This document shows, one piece after another, positions 34,935 to 46,043 of a stretch of DNA of 64,000 nucleotides (position 1 is the first letter of the stretch; each line of letters starts with the position of its first letter). The notes beneath the pieces are model-generated. The model had not been told where the DNA came from and searched no databases. It was given only the letters and a program-made list of their open reading frames with translations. The stretch is taken from the NCBI RefSeq assembly GCF_024763615.1, contig NC_077223.1:75454627-75518626 (forward strand), in the 5' to 3' direction. A program made the position numbers and the translations under genes. The stretch is from Phlebotomus papatasi. Lineage: Eukaryota; Arthropoda; Insecta; Diptera; Psychodidae.

Positions 34935-35760
34935 CCCTATGATCGATTTTATGTATAATTTTTCGGAAAGACCCCACATTACTATCTCTTATCGTTTTAC
35001 CGGTTTTATCTTTAGTTCAGTTAATGGTTGTATGAACAAATGCCGGTTTAAATTTTTTAAGTCTTTTATAGAGATAGAGGAAATATGATTATCATGTCTT
35101 TGATTTTAAAATCGACTTGTAGTGGTTCTCTAAAGGACCCCATGTCGTTATTTTTTACAGTTTTATTTTATACCCTGGTAACGACCATACTGATAAAAGG
35201 TAGTTTTCTATTTTATAGGGCTTGAAGAAGTCGGAAGACTGGTTTTAATCATTAGATCGTTTTATCAGGATAGTCTTCCAGAAACTCCATGTTGCTACTT
35301 CCTACTGTTTAATCCTCAGTCAAGGAGGGTAGGGTTATCGATAGTAACGATAAGTCTATATCTGCTTATCTGCTAGATTAAGCAAATACCGGCTTTTTAT
35401 CCATTGTTGGGCCATTTATTGTAATACTCTTAAAAGAATGTGATCTTTAAAAAATATCTAACTTAGTTACAAAAAAAGTGCAGCTATCGTTTAAACTTTT
35501 CAGAATCCATAGTCGATATTATCGAAAAAGTGTTACCCATGTCACCACAGGAAAGCGGTTGTAAGGAAAAAATGCCGTTCTATGATTTTTTAAGGCTTCT
35601 AAAGGAGTCCATATAGCTCACATTAAATTTATGTAATTGGTCTTTTAGAGATAACTTATGAGGAAGGTTTTCTAAAAGACCCCAACCATATCTCTTAGTA
35701 TTTGATCTTTGGCTCCGATAACAATCAAGTGGGCAAATGTAGTTCTGTTACTTTTTCCAT
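34935..35760 (+). repeat. Degenerate tandem array, about 150-170 bp period
   Basis: The motif AAAGACCCCA (or AAAGGACCCCA, AAACTCCA, AAAGGAGTCCA, AAAGACCCCAA) recurs at about 34969, 35135, 35280, 35597 and 35674, each time after a GATCG.TTTTAT-like word. It is often followed by an AACAAATGCCGGTTT or AAGCAAATACCGGCTTT word. Copies are strongly diverged. Old satellite-like material; no coding sense seen. Confidence 0.55.
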
Positions 35761-36329
35761 TTAAGCAGACCCACACTTCATGATGCAAAATGAAACTCTT
35801 AGAATTGATAAATGATAATTTAACGATATTGGATATTCGACATATTCTATATTGCTTTCTCTCTACAAATGTTCGAGCAATAAAATATAGTATTAAATAA
35901 AAGAGACAGATGAAATTCAAGGTAAAGCCTTGATGGGGACTTTTGTTAAAAAACACTGTATTGTGCCATGTTTACCAAAAGAATTCCTCTCTGTACATTT
36001 ACCACATTCTGTTGGGTATATGCCTTCAATATATTGAATGGGTCAACATCACATCAAATATACTAATTACCAAGGACTTCTTTCTGTACACAATTATCAC
36101 GCACAACCATCCAATTGGACTGTGCAGAATGCTGCGCTAATTTAAGTCAATGATAATTATTATTGAATTTAAAGCAGCTGGGATTATTGAGCAGATATAA
36201 CATCAATTAAATGTATAAATTATTGCAAATACTCAAACAAGAATCAGTAATTTAGGATCAAGACCGTTAAGATCAACCGATAACCATCTATTTTGAATGA
36301 AAGCGCCATCTATATTACTAACTCCTTTA
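35761..36329. other. No feature recognised
   Basis: AT-rich; short ORFs only. Confidence 0.4.
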
Positions 36330-36571
36330 TAAGGTAAAGTGCCCACGCTCGACCGGTTCCTCGTTATCGACCGGGGAGATTTATTTATTCAATTTATTTA
36401 AATTTGCTATAGTATTTTGCGTATGATCTAACATTAATAGGTCAATTATTCCATAAAATAAATACGAACCAGTGACAAATTCATGGAAATTGATGAAATT
36501 GACCATAAAACATTCAAAAATTTGAACCGGTCGAATCGAGGAACCCGGTCGAGTAAGGGTACTTTACCTTA
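36330..36571. repeat. CGACCGG MITE, complete copy
   Basis: The left TAAGGTAAAGTGCCC then CTCGACCGGTTCCTCG is mirrored by CGAGGAACCCGGTCGAG and GGGTACTTTACCTTA at the right. 242 bp, non-coding. It provides the reference for the fragments at 6280 and 47411. Confidence 0.88.
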
Positions 36572-38236
36572 CATTGCTCTAAGAAGCTGTCCTAAATTAC
36601 TAACTTCAAATTGCATCAATGTTCTTTTTTTTTAATTTTCCCCACAACATTACCGGATAAGAAATAGCCTGAGAGATAAAATTTAAATAAAACACGACAA
36701 TCGTTCCCTATATTATTCAATATCAAAATAGTAACAGTGCTAGAAAGTTGCACATTGCGATATAAGTCGGGACATTAATAAGGCACAAAATATAATATGT
36801 AAGTATTTATAGTCTTAAACAAATACACATAAAATTTAATGATAGCGTCAATCGTCCTTCTCTGTGGCACAAAACTAAAGAGACGATGTTAAAGAAAAAA
36901 AAGTCAAAGAGAGAAGAAAAGCCATAAAATTGAAACTGCTTGAGGCAATATTGAATTATCTGCCATTTCTTGTGGCACACACTCTCGCGCATTTTCCATA
37001 TTTATTCATACATTGCATCGTAGCATTATTGTTGTGACTTAATGTGAATTAATATTAATTCCAATGGCAAATAAAACAATCAATGCAGTCAAAGTTCTCT
37101 CTTGAACCTTTTTGCAATCTGTATAATTTTCTTCTTCCTGAACAAAAAAAAAAACATATCATATGGCTTTTTGTCATTTCTCTCTCATTTTAGTCACAAT
37201 TCTCTACTATTTTATTGTACATTGGACAAGAGAATTGCACTTCCTCACAGAAAAGCCAATGCACTCTTGCAAATAGACGAAAATAGTCAACGTACTGTTG
37301 AATAACAACGGCTATTTTCTTCTCAATTGAACACACGCAAAATTTATTGGGTTGTAGGATAATTTTTCCGCATTTTAGCACAAAGGTGTGGGATTTTTAC
37401 ACTAATTTAGTCAATAGAATGAATATTCCATTTTAAAAGATTTGTATTGTTTCAATTTACAAAAAAAAACAATGATTTTTGGGTTTTTTCGATAAGTTTA
37501 TTTAAATATTTCAATAAATGTAAGTTTAAGTTTCAATAAATATAACTCTTTAAGGACGATAGGGACACCGATGTCCCCAAAAAAACTTTTCTTTCCTACG
37601 GCCTTTTAAAGTTACGTTTTGCTCTAAAGTCATAAAAAGTGATTTTTTAGACCCCCTATTTTTGATAGGAAGATATTTAAAAAGAAAATTTATGTTCCAA
37701 ATCGATTTCCGTGACCGTTTTTTCTATCAGTTACTCTATAATATAAACGTTTCCGAATATCGAACGAACAGAGATATCGATATAGCTTTTTTCGAAAAGA
37801 TTAAATATTGGGACTGTAACATAGGTTGGTCTTGTCAAGTCGATCCTCTATCTCATTACTTTTTTTTAGCATAATTTCTTAATTTCGCCAAAATTTATTT
37901 TTCTCATTTCGGACCCTATTGAAATTCATAGGGCAAGAATTTCAGGGATTATAATTGAATCACACTTAAGAGTTTTCCGATCATAAGAAAAGGGTAGCAA
38001 AGCGTTCCAGGCTTTGCGAACAGCACGAACTAATAACTAAGATGTTTATACCTCAAAAGTAATTTCGCATCATTTACCGTTTACCGGTTCTCAGCCGATT
38101 TGAACCGATTCATAAATCACTCAAAAATTGTCTAAAATACCCTTAGGGGTAACATAGTTGAATTTCGAATAAAAAATTGTTCATGAACCAGTTCATAGTC
38201 GAATAAAATCGAATTTTCAAATTTAACGAAATAAAT
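36572..38236. other. No gene recognised
   Basis: AT-rich, with many poly-A and poly-T runs. ORFs up to 70 codons have no motif. Confidence 0.4.
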
Positions 38237-38366
38237 CAGAGGTGTGCAAGAGCCGTTTGAAACCGAACAAACGTCAAACGAAACTTCTACGTCAATGGTG
38301 GAAACGTTACGTGAACAAACTTATTTTGACGTTAATTCGGATTCAACGGTTCTTGCACACCCCCTG
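38237..38366. mobile_element. hAT-type MITE, copy 2, with 8-bp target duplication
   Basis: Ends CAGAGGTGTGCAAGAGCC and TTCTTGCACACCCCCTG; same family as 27694-27820 (shared GTTTGAAACCGAA, AACGTCAAA and TTTTGACGTT words). The 8 bp AAATAAAT flank it directly on both sides (38229-38236 and 38367-38374). Confidence 0.93.
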
Positions 38367-38468
38367 AAATAAATCTTCAAATTAATTCATGATACTTCAG
38401 TTTAGGCATGCATTACTTTAAAAAAATATATTTGAGATAACCAGTTAATTGTATGAGATATGATCTGT

Positions 38469-39176
38469 AGGGGAATTCTGTAATTTTCGTGGCATTATCA
38501 CACGTGAGTTCGAAACCTGACAATGTCAATCGAGCTTTTTTAGTCATATCATATGAGCTCGAAAATGCAATTCATTGATTTTTTAATGAAATCCCTTTAC
38601 TTGATGAGTTTATGAAAATACAGTATGTCTTGGTTGATTTGTTTAACAAAATTCATTGTCATTTTAATTGCCAGAAATCTCAAATATGTGACTTCTGACA
38701 ATGTCACGTGAGCTGAAATGGCAGTGCCACGGCTACAGAATCGCATTTTCTAAAAAGCTCCCCTCAGATTCGAACCCAATTTGTCATATGGCATTGCCAG
38801 AGCGTTACAGAATACAGGGATGGGAATTCTGTAACGCTCTGGCAATGCCATATGACAAATTGGGTTCGAATCTTAGGAGAGCTTTTCGAAAATGCGATTC
38901 TGTAGCCGTGACATTGCCATTTCAGCTCACGTGGCATTGTCAGAAGTCACATATTTGAGATTTCTGGCAATGAATTTTATTGAACAAATCAAACAAGACA
39001 TACTGTATTTTCCCGAGGCCCTGGTATTTTCATAAAATCATCAAGGGATTTCATTAAAAAAAAAACAATGAATTGCATTTTCGAACTCATATGATGACAA
39101 AAAAAAGCTCGATTAGTATTGTCAGGTTTCGAACTCACGCGTGACAATAATGTCACGAAAATTACAGAATTCCCCT
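38469..39176. repeat. 0.7-kb palindrome with no spacer
   Basis: From AGGGGAATTCTGTAATTTTC at the left to its inverse at the right, the two halves are reverse complements over about 350 bp each, meeting near 38822 with almost no loop. Differences are scattered and few. The inner part contains the paired phrase TGACAAATTGGGTTCGAATC. The in-frame run through the palindrome at 38701-38958 is a chance by-product. Confidence 0.9.
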
Positions 39177-40709
39177 GCTGGACTTAATTAGCTTGAAAAT
39201 TTAGCAAATTAGTCTTGAAAAAAAACTTCAAGTGCCTCAAACTGCCCTACTCTACCATCATAAAACCTGATAAGCTTATCACAACCGAGATCCTTGTCAG
39301 AAAACCTCGAAGTGGAATTCGTATAAACTTCGTCCTTCTAGATCAGTTTACTAGACACGAATCTTTATAGCTTGATTCTTATTAATGATTGTTCTTAAAT
39401 GGTTAATCGTTTCAATTTAAGTTTTAATCAAATGGGAGGTTAATGTGGAATATTTAAAAGCAAAGTTATTTATTGACAAAATAATTTGGGCTTTTTAATT
39501 ATAATATACCATTGAGTTAATTTAACAACGCGAGACGATACAAGAAATAAATTTGAATTAAAACCTTGTAAAATGTGATTCTTAAAAAAAATCTCTAAAA
39601 ACCACAAGCTCACCATAATCAGTAAAGAAAGTCTATAAAAAATAATTTTTTAATTGATGGCATAGTCAGAAAAAACCAGACACTCGACTCAATTGAAGGA
39701 GCAGCAAGAAAATCAACAAATTAACTTTTAGTGCTTTCGATGAAAAATAAATTCATTTAGCAACATTTATTAATTCAATTGAACCCACCCAATTGAGCTC
39801 TATTCATACTCTTCATCGCGACTATACCATATTGTTCAATTTTGGGATGGCAATTGCATAGTAACTTTGCCTGATAAAGCACAGCCCAAATGGCTAAAAA
39901 TAGTCTTGGAACATTTTGGACTAATATTCGTGACACATATATCGCTGTGGAGCACCCAAGAAAGTATATCTCCTCCCGAGGCAATCCATTTGTGGCAATC
40001 ATGGACAAGAAAATAAATAAAATTGCTTATCGTGAAATTGATGATGAAGCGAGAAGAGGGAAAGGAAGAAAAAAAAACTTATTGTTTCTATAGATAGACA
40101 CAAATTGTCCACACCAAGTGTGTTTATTACAATAAATTAATACAAGACATGTGTTATGGGTTTGCCATGAGAGAAAAAAATAACCAATCACACATGATAT
40201 TATGAATAATTGCATTCATGGTAGTCAAACAAGTGATTTCTTAGGAATAGCTAGGTAATTTCTTAGAATTTTTCGCACATCGCGAAATCTTTTTTTATTG
40301 CTTCCACTTTTTTTTTCGCCTTCAGCCACTTCGACACCGCACATTCGCACATATAACCCAACAATAATTGATGATTGACGGGATTCCACTTAGTATTTGC
40401 TATAGTAGACTTGAGTCAGACTTTGAGTATTATGTATTTTTGTTTTTTTTTTTCTTTTTTATTTCTCTATTTCTGAAGTCTTTTTCCTTCTCATTCGCTC
40501 TATCACCCATCTATTTGCTTATCGTCACTAATACACTCTTCACTTTATTCCATGTACAATTGCCTTCTATTTATTTTTCTGTCTTCTTAGTTTTGTTGGA
40601 TAAATTACTATCTCAATTGTAGGCTCTTGAACACCCAGAAAAAAAGAATATACTGATTTACCCATCGAGATCTCTACTATTTTAACATATTCTTCTAAAA
40701 AGATTGGTT
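39177..40709. other. No gene recognised
   Basis: 39780-40020 is less AT-rich and apparently single-copy, with overlapping ORFs on both strands (39775-40008 minus, 39890-40093 plus) that I cannot assign. The rest is AT-rich with T-rich runs near 40430-40460. Confidence 0.4.
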
Positions 40710-40962
40710 CACTTGAGAGTAATCCGAAAAAGTTAAAATAACATTCCGGAAATGTTAATTTTACCCTGCAGTATTGATCCGAAATCGGTGTAAATATTAC
40801 CCTTTTTAGGTGTATTGGAGGCTAAAGTTAACCTTTTTCATGTTAATTTTACCCTTAAAAAGGTGTAAATTTACATTAAAAAATATTGATATATTTGTAC
40901 ACCTAAAAAGTGTTAAAGTTATGAGGAAAAATAGTTAATCGCACCCTCTTTTTTCCTCAGTG
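40710..40962 (-). repeat. CACTGAG MITE, copy 3
   Basis: Same orientation as 28790-29041. The left end is altered (CACTTGAGAG); the right end reads TTCCTCAGTG. The flanks no longer show a clear TA duplication. Confidence 0.85.
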
Positions 40963-41148
40963 TTATATTATGTGTAAAAATAAACCATATAGTACTAAAA
41001 ACAAATCCAAATATTCGTAAATTTAAGAACTTTAAGTGTCAATGGTTAGTAGATAAAGTATCACGACCTATTTTGTTTGTAAAAATAAATCAATCACAAT
41101 GATTATGAAATGGTACATTGTAGTGTTAAATCTAACACAAAAAAAATC

Positions 41149-41590
41149 TTGCCTATCCCTAAATGCAAGAACCTGCTGATCTTTGAGAGATGGGTCTTAG
41201 GACGGATCTACGGGCCTTTCCTTGAGGCAACGACAGGGGAATTCCGAACGAGGATGAACCATAAATTGGAAGAGCTTTATGGACAGGCCGACATTGTGGT
41301 TCCTATCCGGGCGAGAAGATTAAGTTAGTTCAGTAACTTGTGCCGTATGCCAGAAAGTAGAAAGTATATGAGAGAAATTCAGATATGACGAGATAGAGGG
41401 AGCATCCCTGAACGAGATAGAAAAATTGGGGTTGTTACGACCCTTGCAGACGCTGGCTTAGGTCGGTTGGAATGGTAAAGCGTCATGCAGGAGGCCCTAT
41501 CTCTAAAATGGACGTATATGGCTACTTAGGCAAATAATCCCTAAAGGATACAGGTGTCCTTAAGCCAAGTTTTTAGCCCACTTAAGGGGG
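41149..41590 (+). pseudogene. Non-LTR retrotransposon, decayed 3' end of the ORF2 region
   Basis: The frame from 41110 reads FERWVLGRIYGPFLE, then EFRTRMNHKLEELYG, ADIVVPIRARRLS, a stop where the family has a Trp, and FSNLCRMPESR. This is the typical C-terminal tail after the reverse transcriptase in Jockey/CR1-like insect retrotransposons (.LR.IYGP, R.N.EL..LY, I..RRL.W.GH..RM...R). Downstream frames decay. No reverse transcriptase core is present in the window, so this is a 5'-truncated dead copy. Confidence 0.75.
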
Positions 41591-41691
41591 TTCCCCTAAT
41601 TACAAGATCAAAAAATCGATTTCTTTTAATTGATTAAAGCGAAAAATAAATTATTTAGGAATATACCAAAAATTGCAGAAGCCAATTCAGA

Positions 41692-41964
41692 CACTGAGAA
41701 AAATCCAAAAAAGTTAAAATAACATTCCGGAAATCTTAATTTTACCCTGCAGTATTGATCCGAAATCGGTGTAAATATTACCCTTTTTCGGTGTATTGAG
41801 GGTTAAAGTTACCCTTTTCATGTAAATTTTACACCTTTTTAATCCTTAATTTTATCCTTAAAAAGGTGTAAAATTAACATTAAAAAATGTTGATATATTT
41901 TTACACCTAAAAAGTTTTAAAGTTATGAGGAAAAAATGTTAAAAGTTAAAAAATGTTCTCAGTG
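41692..41964 (-). repeat. CACTGAG MITE, copy 4
   Basis: Ends CACTGAGAAAAATCC and GTTCTCAGTG. It contains an extra ACACCTTTTTAATCC insert relative to other copies and has lost the GCACCC block near the right end. Confidence 0.82.
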
Positions 41965-42039
41965 AAGTATTTTCAGAGTTACAGAATCGTAAGCAAACGA
42001 TTATCATTTTCAAATGCTTAGATGAACTCTTTTTGACTC

Positions 42040-42196
42040 TTCTTCTTCTTTCAAACGTCATAACAAATTCAATTTAGTTCAATATAATTTTGAGACCGAA
42101 AGAGTGGGATAGACTTATGCAAATCTTTTGAGAAAGAAAGGGACGTAAATTTTGATATCATGAAATTATACCGATCTAAAAATTGCGCCAGAGGGT
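42040..42196. repeat. Worn copy of the CTCCGGCACACC MITE
   Basis: CTCTTCTTCTTCTTTCAAAC, AATTCAATTTAGTTCAAT, GACTTATGCAAA and TATCATGAAATTATACCGAT follow the same order as the second half of 16728-16988. The terminal GGTGTGC is changed to ATTGCGCC. Confidence 0.6.
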
Positions 42197-42253
42197 TTAG
42201 TTTATCTTGTGAAAATTTGAGAATCTCATGTGTGAAATTAAGCACTAGAAGTA

Positions 42254-42753
42254 NNNNNNNNNNNNNNNNNNNNNNNNNNNNNNNNNNNNNNNNNNNNNNN
42301 NNNNNNNNNNNNNNNNNNNNNNNNNNNNNNNNNNNNNNNNNNNNNNNNNNNNNNNNNNNNNNNNNNNNNNNNNNNNNNNNNNNNNNNNNNNNNNNNNNNN
42401 NNNNNNNNNNNNNNNNNNNNNNNNNNNNNNNNNNNNNNNNNNNNNNNNNNNNNNNNNNNNNNNNNNNNNNNNNNNNNNNNNNNNNNNNNNNNNNNNNNNN
42501 NNNNNNNNNNNNNNNNNNNNNNNNNNNNNNNNNNNNNNNNNNNNNNNNNNNNNNNNNNNNNNNNNNNNNNNNNNNNNNNNNNNNNNNNNNNNNNNNNNNN
42601 NNNNNNNNNNNNNNNNNNNNNNNNNNNNNNNNNNNNNNNNNNNNNNNNNNNNNNNNNNNNNNNNNNNNNNNNNNNNNNNNNNNNNNNNNNNNNNNNNNNN
42701 NNNNNNNNNNNNNNNNNNNNNNNNNNNNNNNNNNNNNNNNNNNNNNNNNNNNN
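42254..42753. other. Assembly gap of 500 Ns
   Basis: A round number of Ns, so the true length is probably unknown. ORFs that read through it (42160-42828 and others) are artefacts. Missing exons of the adenylate cyclase or of sestrin could lie here. Confidence 0.99.
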
Positions 42754-44116
42754 AGGATGCCGCTGGTCTTGGGCCAAAAGGGAGATGCGATTTCTCTGGA
42801 ACAAGCACTCTCGTGCTGCTGGAAGTGAAACTCAGGAATTTCTATCGCAATCTGATTTATTTAACAAAAATTAACCCTATTTACACAAAATCATTTTTGC
42901 CCCACTTAATTACTAAGGTGAACTCCGTGAACCCATAATGCGTCATTGCAAAATTGCACATTTGTGCACATTTGCTGACGAAAAAATGCTGATCAAGAAG
43001 TGAATGAACGGATGTTTAGCACTAAGCATAATGACCTAATTTCAATGAGAATTTGACGATTTTCAATCTCTAATATCATAGAAACTACTTGTTAGAATGG
43101 TAGCAAATTGATATTAGATATGGTTAAGGATATAGAAAATAGGATGGTAAAAGTTTAGGATCGTTTAACATCCTAGATTCATGAATATTTGCCGTTAAAA
43201 TGAGGCTTCTTTTGTATACTTCGTAAAATGACTCAATTTAACCAAAACTAAAATCCGTATATTAGTTAGACTATTCGTCTCTAATTGAAATGACAGGACA
43301 TTCCTAGTAGTAAAAGTATCTAAAAATAGTGTAGTAGTCCTTAAATCCTTTAAGGATAAGTCATTGACTTAAAAAATAGGGGTAACGAAAACAAACCCTT
43401 TTAAAGTCTTGGTGAAGCCAAAACTGTCCAACTTTTGTGTTGAATTATTCGTATCTTTTTTAGGATATGCGGACTTATGATGAATATCCTGGCGATTTAT
43501 CTATGCAAAAGTAATTCGATGTGATTTAAAACCCATTATTATCCCTCAAAGATTAGAAAATCCTAATTTGAAAATTATTTGTATGAACGTGCATGTTCAT
43601 CTTAAATAGCCAGAATTACGTAAATTCGGAATTCGATTATTTAAACAAAGTACGATTAGTTTTGACTTCTAACTGCTTTTTCGAATTCTATCAATCCCAT
43701 TTAGTTTTAGTAGTTTCCAAACAATTTTTAGTATGAAACAAATTTTTTAGAAACACGGTTCGGAGGGAGAGAACTAAGTTGTTGAAGTGTAAGTTGATGG
43801 GGTCAATTAAAATCAAGTAGTTTTTTATTCATTCTAGAGTGTTTCGGCTCACCTATGGTATTACAGTCAATATTTATTTGTTTTTACGCCTTTTTTTGGT
43901 TAAAATAATTTGTCATTAAAATGCGTCTCAAATTTGAAAAGGTTTTCATACATCCATAATAAATATTTAATAAAATTGCTTCATCAGGATCCCAGCTGTA
44001 AAACAGAATTTAGAGACGGTTTTAATGAATCAGTAACTCTGTCTAAATGTAAACCATAATAATGATGATGCTGTATAATTACGCAAAAATTGGCAATCTA
44101 TCATTTTCCTTTTCAG
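42754..44116. other. Upstream intron of the adenylate cyclase
   Basis: 42754-42830 is less AT-rich (CCGCTGGTCTTGGGCCAAAA) and could be the edge of an exon or transposon cut by the gap; I cannot assign it. The remainder is AT-rich and ends with a TTTTCCTTTTCAG acceptor. Confidence 0.5.
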
Positions 44117-45166
44117 TTCACCTGCGTTGCTGAAACGACTTGTGCGTCGAATGTAACAACTCCGCGACCACCTCTTCATGAATTCATGGCAGAAAGTGGA
44201 TCGATGGAGTTGGACAAAATTGTTCATAGTCACAGGAAATGTGCACTGCCGCAGTACATATCGCTGTCTGCGGCATTTGCCTTCCTTTCGGTGTCGGTCT
44301 TTTTGCGATTGCCAATCCTGATAAAGAGTACCGTGGTGATTCTCATGACAATTGTCTATGCATTGTTCATTGAAGTATCTCATCCGCACATTTTCACCTG
44401 CTACGACGAACGCTTCCATGCGATCATTCCCCTGCATACAATTTCTCTGGCCAGAATTATCATCTTCATGGTGACAATTCTGGCGCATGGACGTCAAGTG
44501 GAATGGACAGCACGTTTGGACTTTATCTGGCAGCTGCAGGCATCGCAGGAGAAGAAGGAGATGGCTGTTCTGCAGCAATCAAATAAGAGAATCCTCTACA
44601 ATTTACTTCCAGCCCATGTGGCTTCGCATTTTCTCGATAATCAATTCAGGAATAATATGTCAACCATGGGACAGGAATTGTATCATCAGAGTTATGCCAA
44701 AGTCGGTGTGATCTTCTGCAGTGTTCCCAATTTCCATGAATTCTACACAGAATTGGATGGATCTAATCAGGGAGTAGAGTGTCTACGGTTGCTCAATGAG
44801 ATCATTGCGGATTTTGATGAGTTACTGTGCCAGGAGCGTTTTCATGCCATTGACAAAATTAAGACAGTGGGCAGTACGTATATGGCAGCTGTTGGACTAA
44901 TTCCTGACTACAAGATGGTCACGACAGATCCCAATTCCACCAGGCGTCACATGACGGCTCTGTTGGAGTTTGTCAAGGCAATGCGTGTAACACTCCAGAA
45001 TATCAATGAAAACTCCTACAATAATTTTATGTTGCGCGTGGGAGTGAATGTGGGGCCAGTTGTTGCGGGCGTGATTGGTGCCAGGAAGCCACAATACGAT
45101 ATTTGGGGCAATACAGTCAATGTGGCGAGTCGCATGGACTCAACCGGAATTCCAGGGTTTACACAG
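44117..45166 (+). CDS. Ac76E: Adenylate cyclase (Ac76E-like), exon with second membrane set and C2 domain
   Basis: An exon of 350 codons, phase 0 at both ends, between TTTTCAG and ACACAG|GTAAGT. Residues about 49-66, 67-86 and 102-124 are hydrophobic membrane helices of the second six-helix set. A linker follows (ARLDFIWQLQASQEKKEM), then the C2 cyclase domain from about residue 155. It contains NLLPAHVASHFL, ELYHQSYAKVGVIF, ECLRLLNEIIADFDEL, KIKTVGSTYMAAVGL and KPQYDIWGNTVNVASRMDST. The C2 substrate residues of class III cyclases are all present: Lys about 249, Asp about 328, Asn about 335 and Arg about 339. The enzyme makes cAMP from ATP at the plasma membrane. The wording is closest in my memory to Drosophila Ac76E (type 2-like); rutabaga and Ac78C read differently. 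The last C2 strand and all other exons are outside the visible sequence. Confidence 0.9.
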
Positions 45167-45199
45167 GTAAGTTAAAATTATGTTAGTCACTAATTTTAC

Positions 45200-45545
45200 A
45201 GAATTTTCTTTGTATTCTAAAATGAAAATTTTCAATGTTTTCTATGTTTTTTTTTCATAAGAAGTAAAACACTAAAGGAATAGAATTTAAATTTAAATTA
45301 TTTAGCTATTGAAAATAAGAAATCTCTATTCTACAGTAAATTTTCAATATTTTCGATGTTTTTTCTATGTTATTTTTTTCTCATAAGAAATATCTAACAG
45401 ATTAAATTTATATAAATTTAACTCAGATTATTTACAATGTCAACTCTTTTATAGTGCAATATTAATTATATTTTCAATTGCAAATAGAATTTCTTATAAG
45501 ATTTTTAGATTTTGCTATGTTTTTTTTATCATAGAAAAAAAAAAC
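45200..45545 (+). repeat. Degenerate intronic tandem repeat
   Basis: TTTTCAATGTTTTCTATG...CATAAGAAGTAAAAC (45229), TTTTCAATATTTTCGATG...CATAAGAAATATC (45345) and TTTTCAATTGCAAATAG...GCTATGTTTTTTTTATCATAG (45471) repeat with a spacing of about 120-130 bp just after the cyclase donor. Old and AT-rich. Confidence 0.5.
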
Positions 45546-45559
45546 AGGTTAGTAGATCC

Positions 45560-45769
45560 TAAAGCTGACCCCTATTTTAACATATCGTTCGTGGCATTGA
45601 CCGTTGTCGTAACTGCATTACTTTTAGCTGAGATTCTTTACAAGTTCAGCTTTTGTGATCCGAGGTGAAATCCGACCTCGTCAGATCGATCTACAACTTT
45701 CTGTGATCACGTTTTGACACTCATATGTAATGAATATCATATGGACTAAAAATCCGATTCTCCTACCGT
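45560..45769 (+). repeat. Interspersed repeat fragment split by a retroelement tail
   Basis: GAGATTCTTTACAAGTTCAG followed by CTTTTGTGATCCGAGGTGAAAT is repeated, diverged, at 46196-46240 (AGATTCTTAACAATCTCAGC, then TTCTGTGATTCGAGGTAAAAT). Both are followed by TCAGATCG or TCAGTTCG and a TGATCAC word. The piece between them holds the element at 45770-46043. Confidence 0.5.
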
Positions 45770-46043
45770 TATGTTAGCATTAAATGTAAGATACATTGCG
45801 TATTTGTTTCTTTTTGCTTTTAATTCTCTATTTAACTTGTACTTTTTGAACTTGGTTGGCTCAGACGGCTTATACAACCTGCGAAGGAGCTTTTCCACCG
45901 TTTTTCTCTGGAGGTTGGTCACCAACGCTAAGCCGACGGTGGACGCTAACTGTCTCTTTACTTGCTTAAACCATCTCTGTGTTTTCAAGGGATTTAATCC
46001 CAATAGCACGTACTGTCATTGTAAATAAATAAATAAATAAATC
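45770..46043 (+). repeat. SINE or non-LTR 3' tail with (AAAT)n end
   Basis: A stretch that is less AT-rich at 45860-46010 and ends in TAAATAAATAAATAAATAAATC, the hallmark of a non-LTR or SINE tail on the plus strand. Its GGTTGGTCACCAACGCTAAG block is shared with 10890-10965. The opposed ORFs 45746-46009 (minus) and 45771-46028 (plus) are not supported by the other copy. Confidence 0.6.

Noticed and set aside
38701..38958. 85-codon plus ORF across the palindrome centre
   Set aside because: The second half is the inverse of the first, so the frame is a by-product of the palindrome.
39775..40008. 77-codon minus ORF considered as a sestrin N-terminal exon
   Set aside because: No resemblance to sestrin N-termini, and no acceptor/donor pair giving the needed phase was evident.
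42160..42828. 222-codon ORF on the plus strand and two on the minus strand through the gap
   Set aside because: They consist almost entirely of unknown residues from 500 Ns.
44030..44578. 182-codon minus-strand ORF opposite the cyclase exon
   Set aside because: It lies opposite a well-supported exon and has no motif; it is a shadow of biased codon use.
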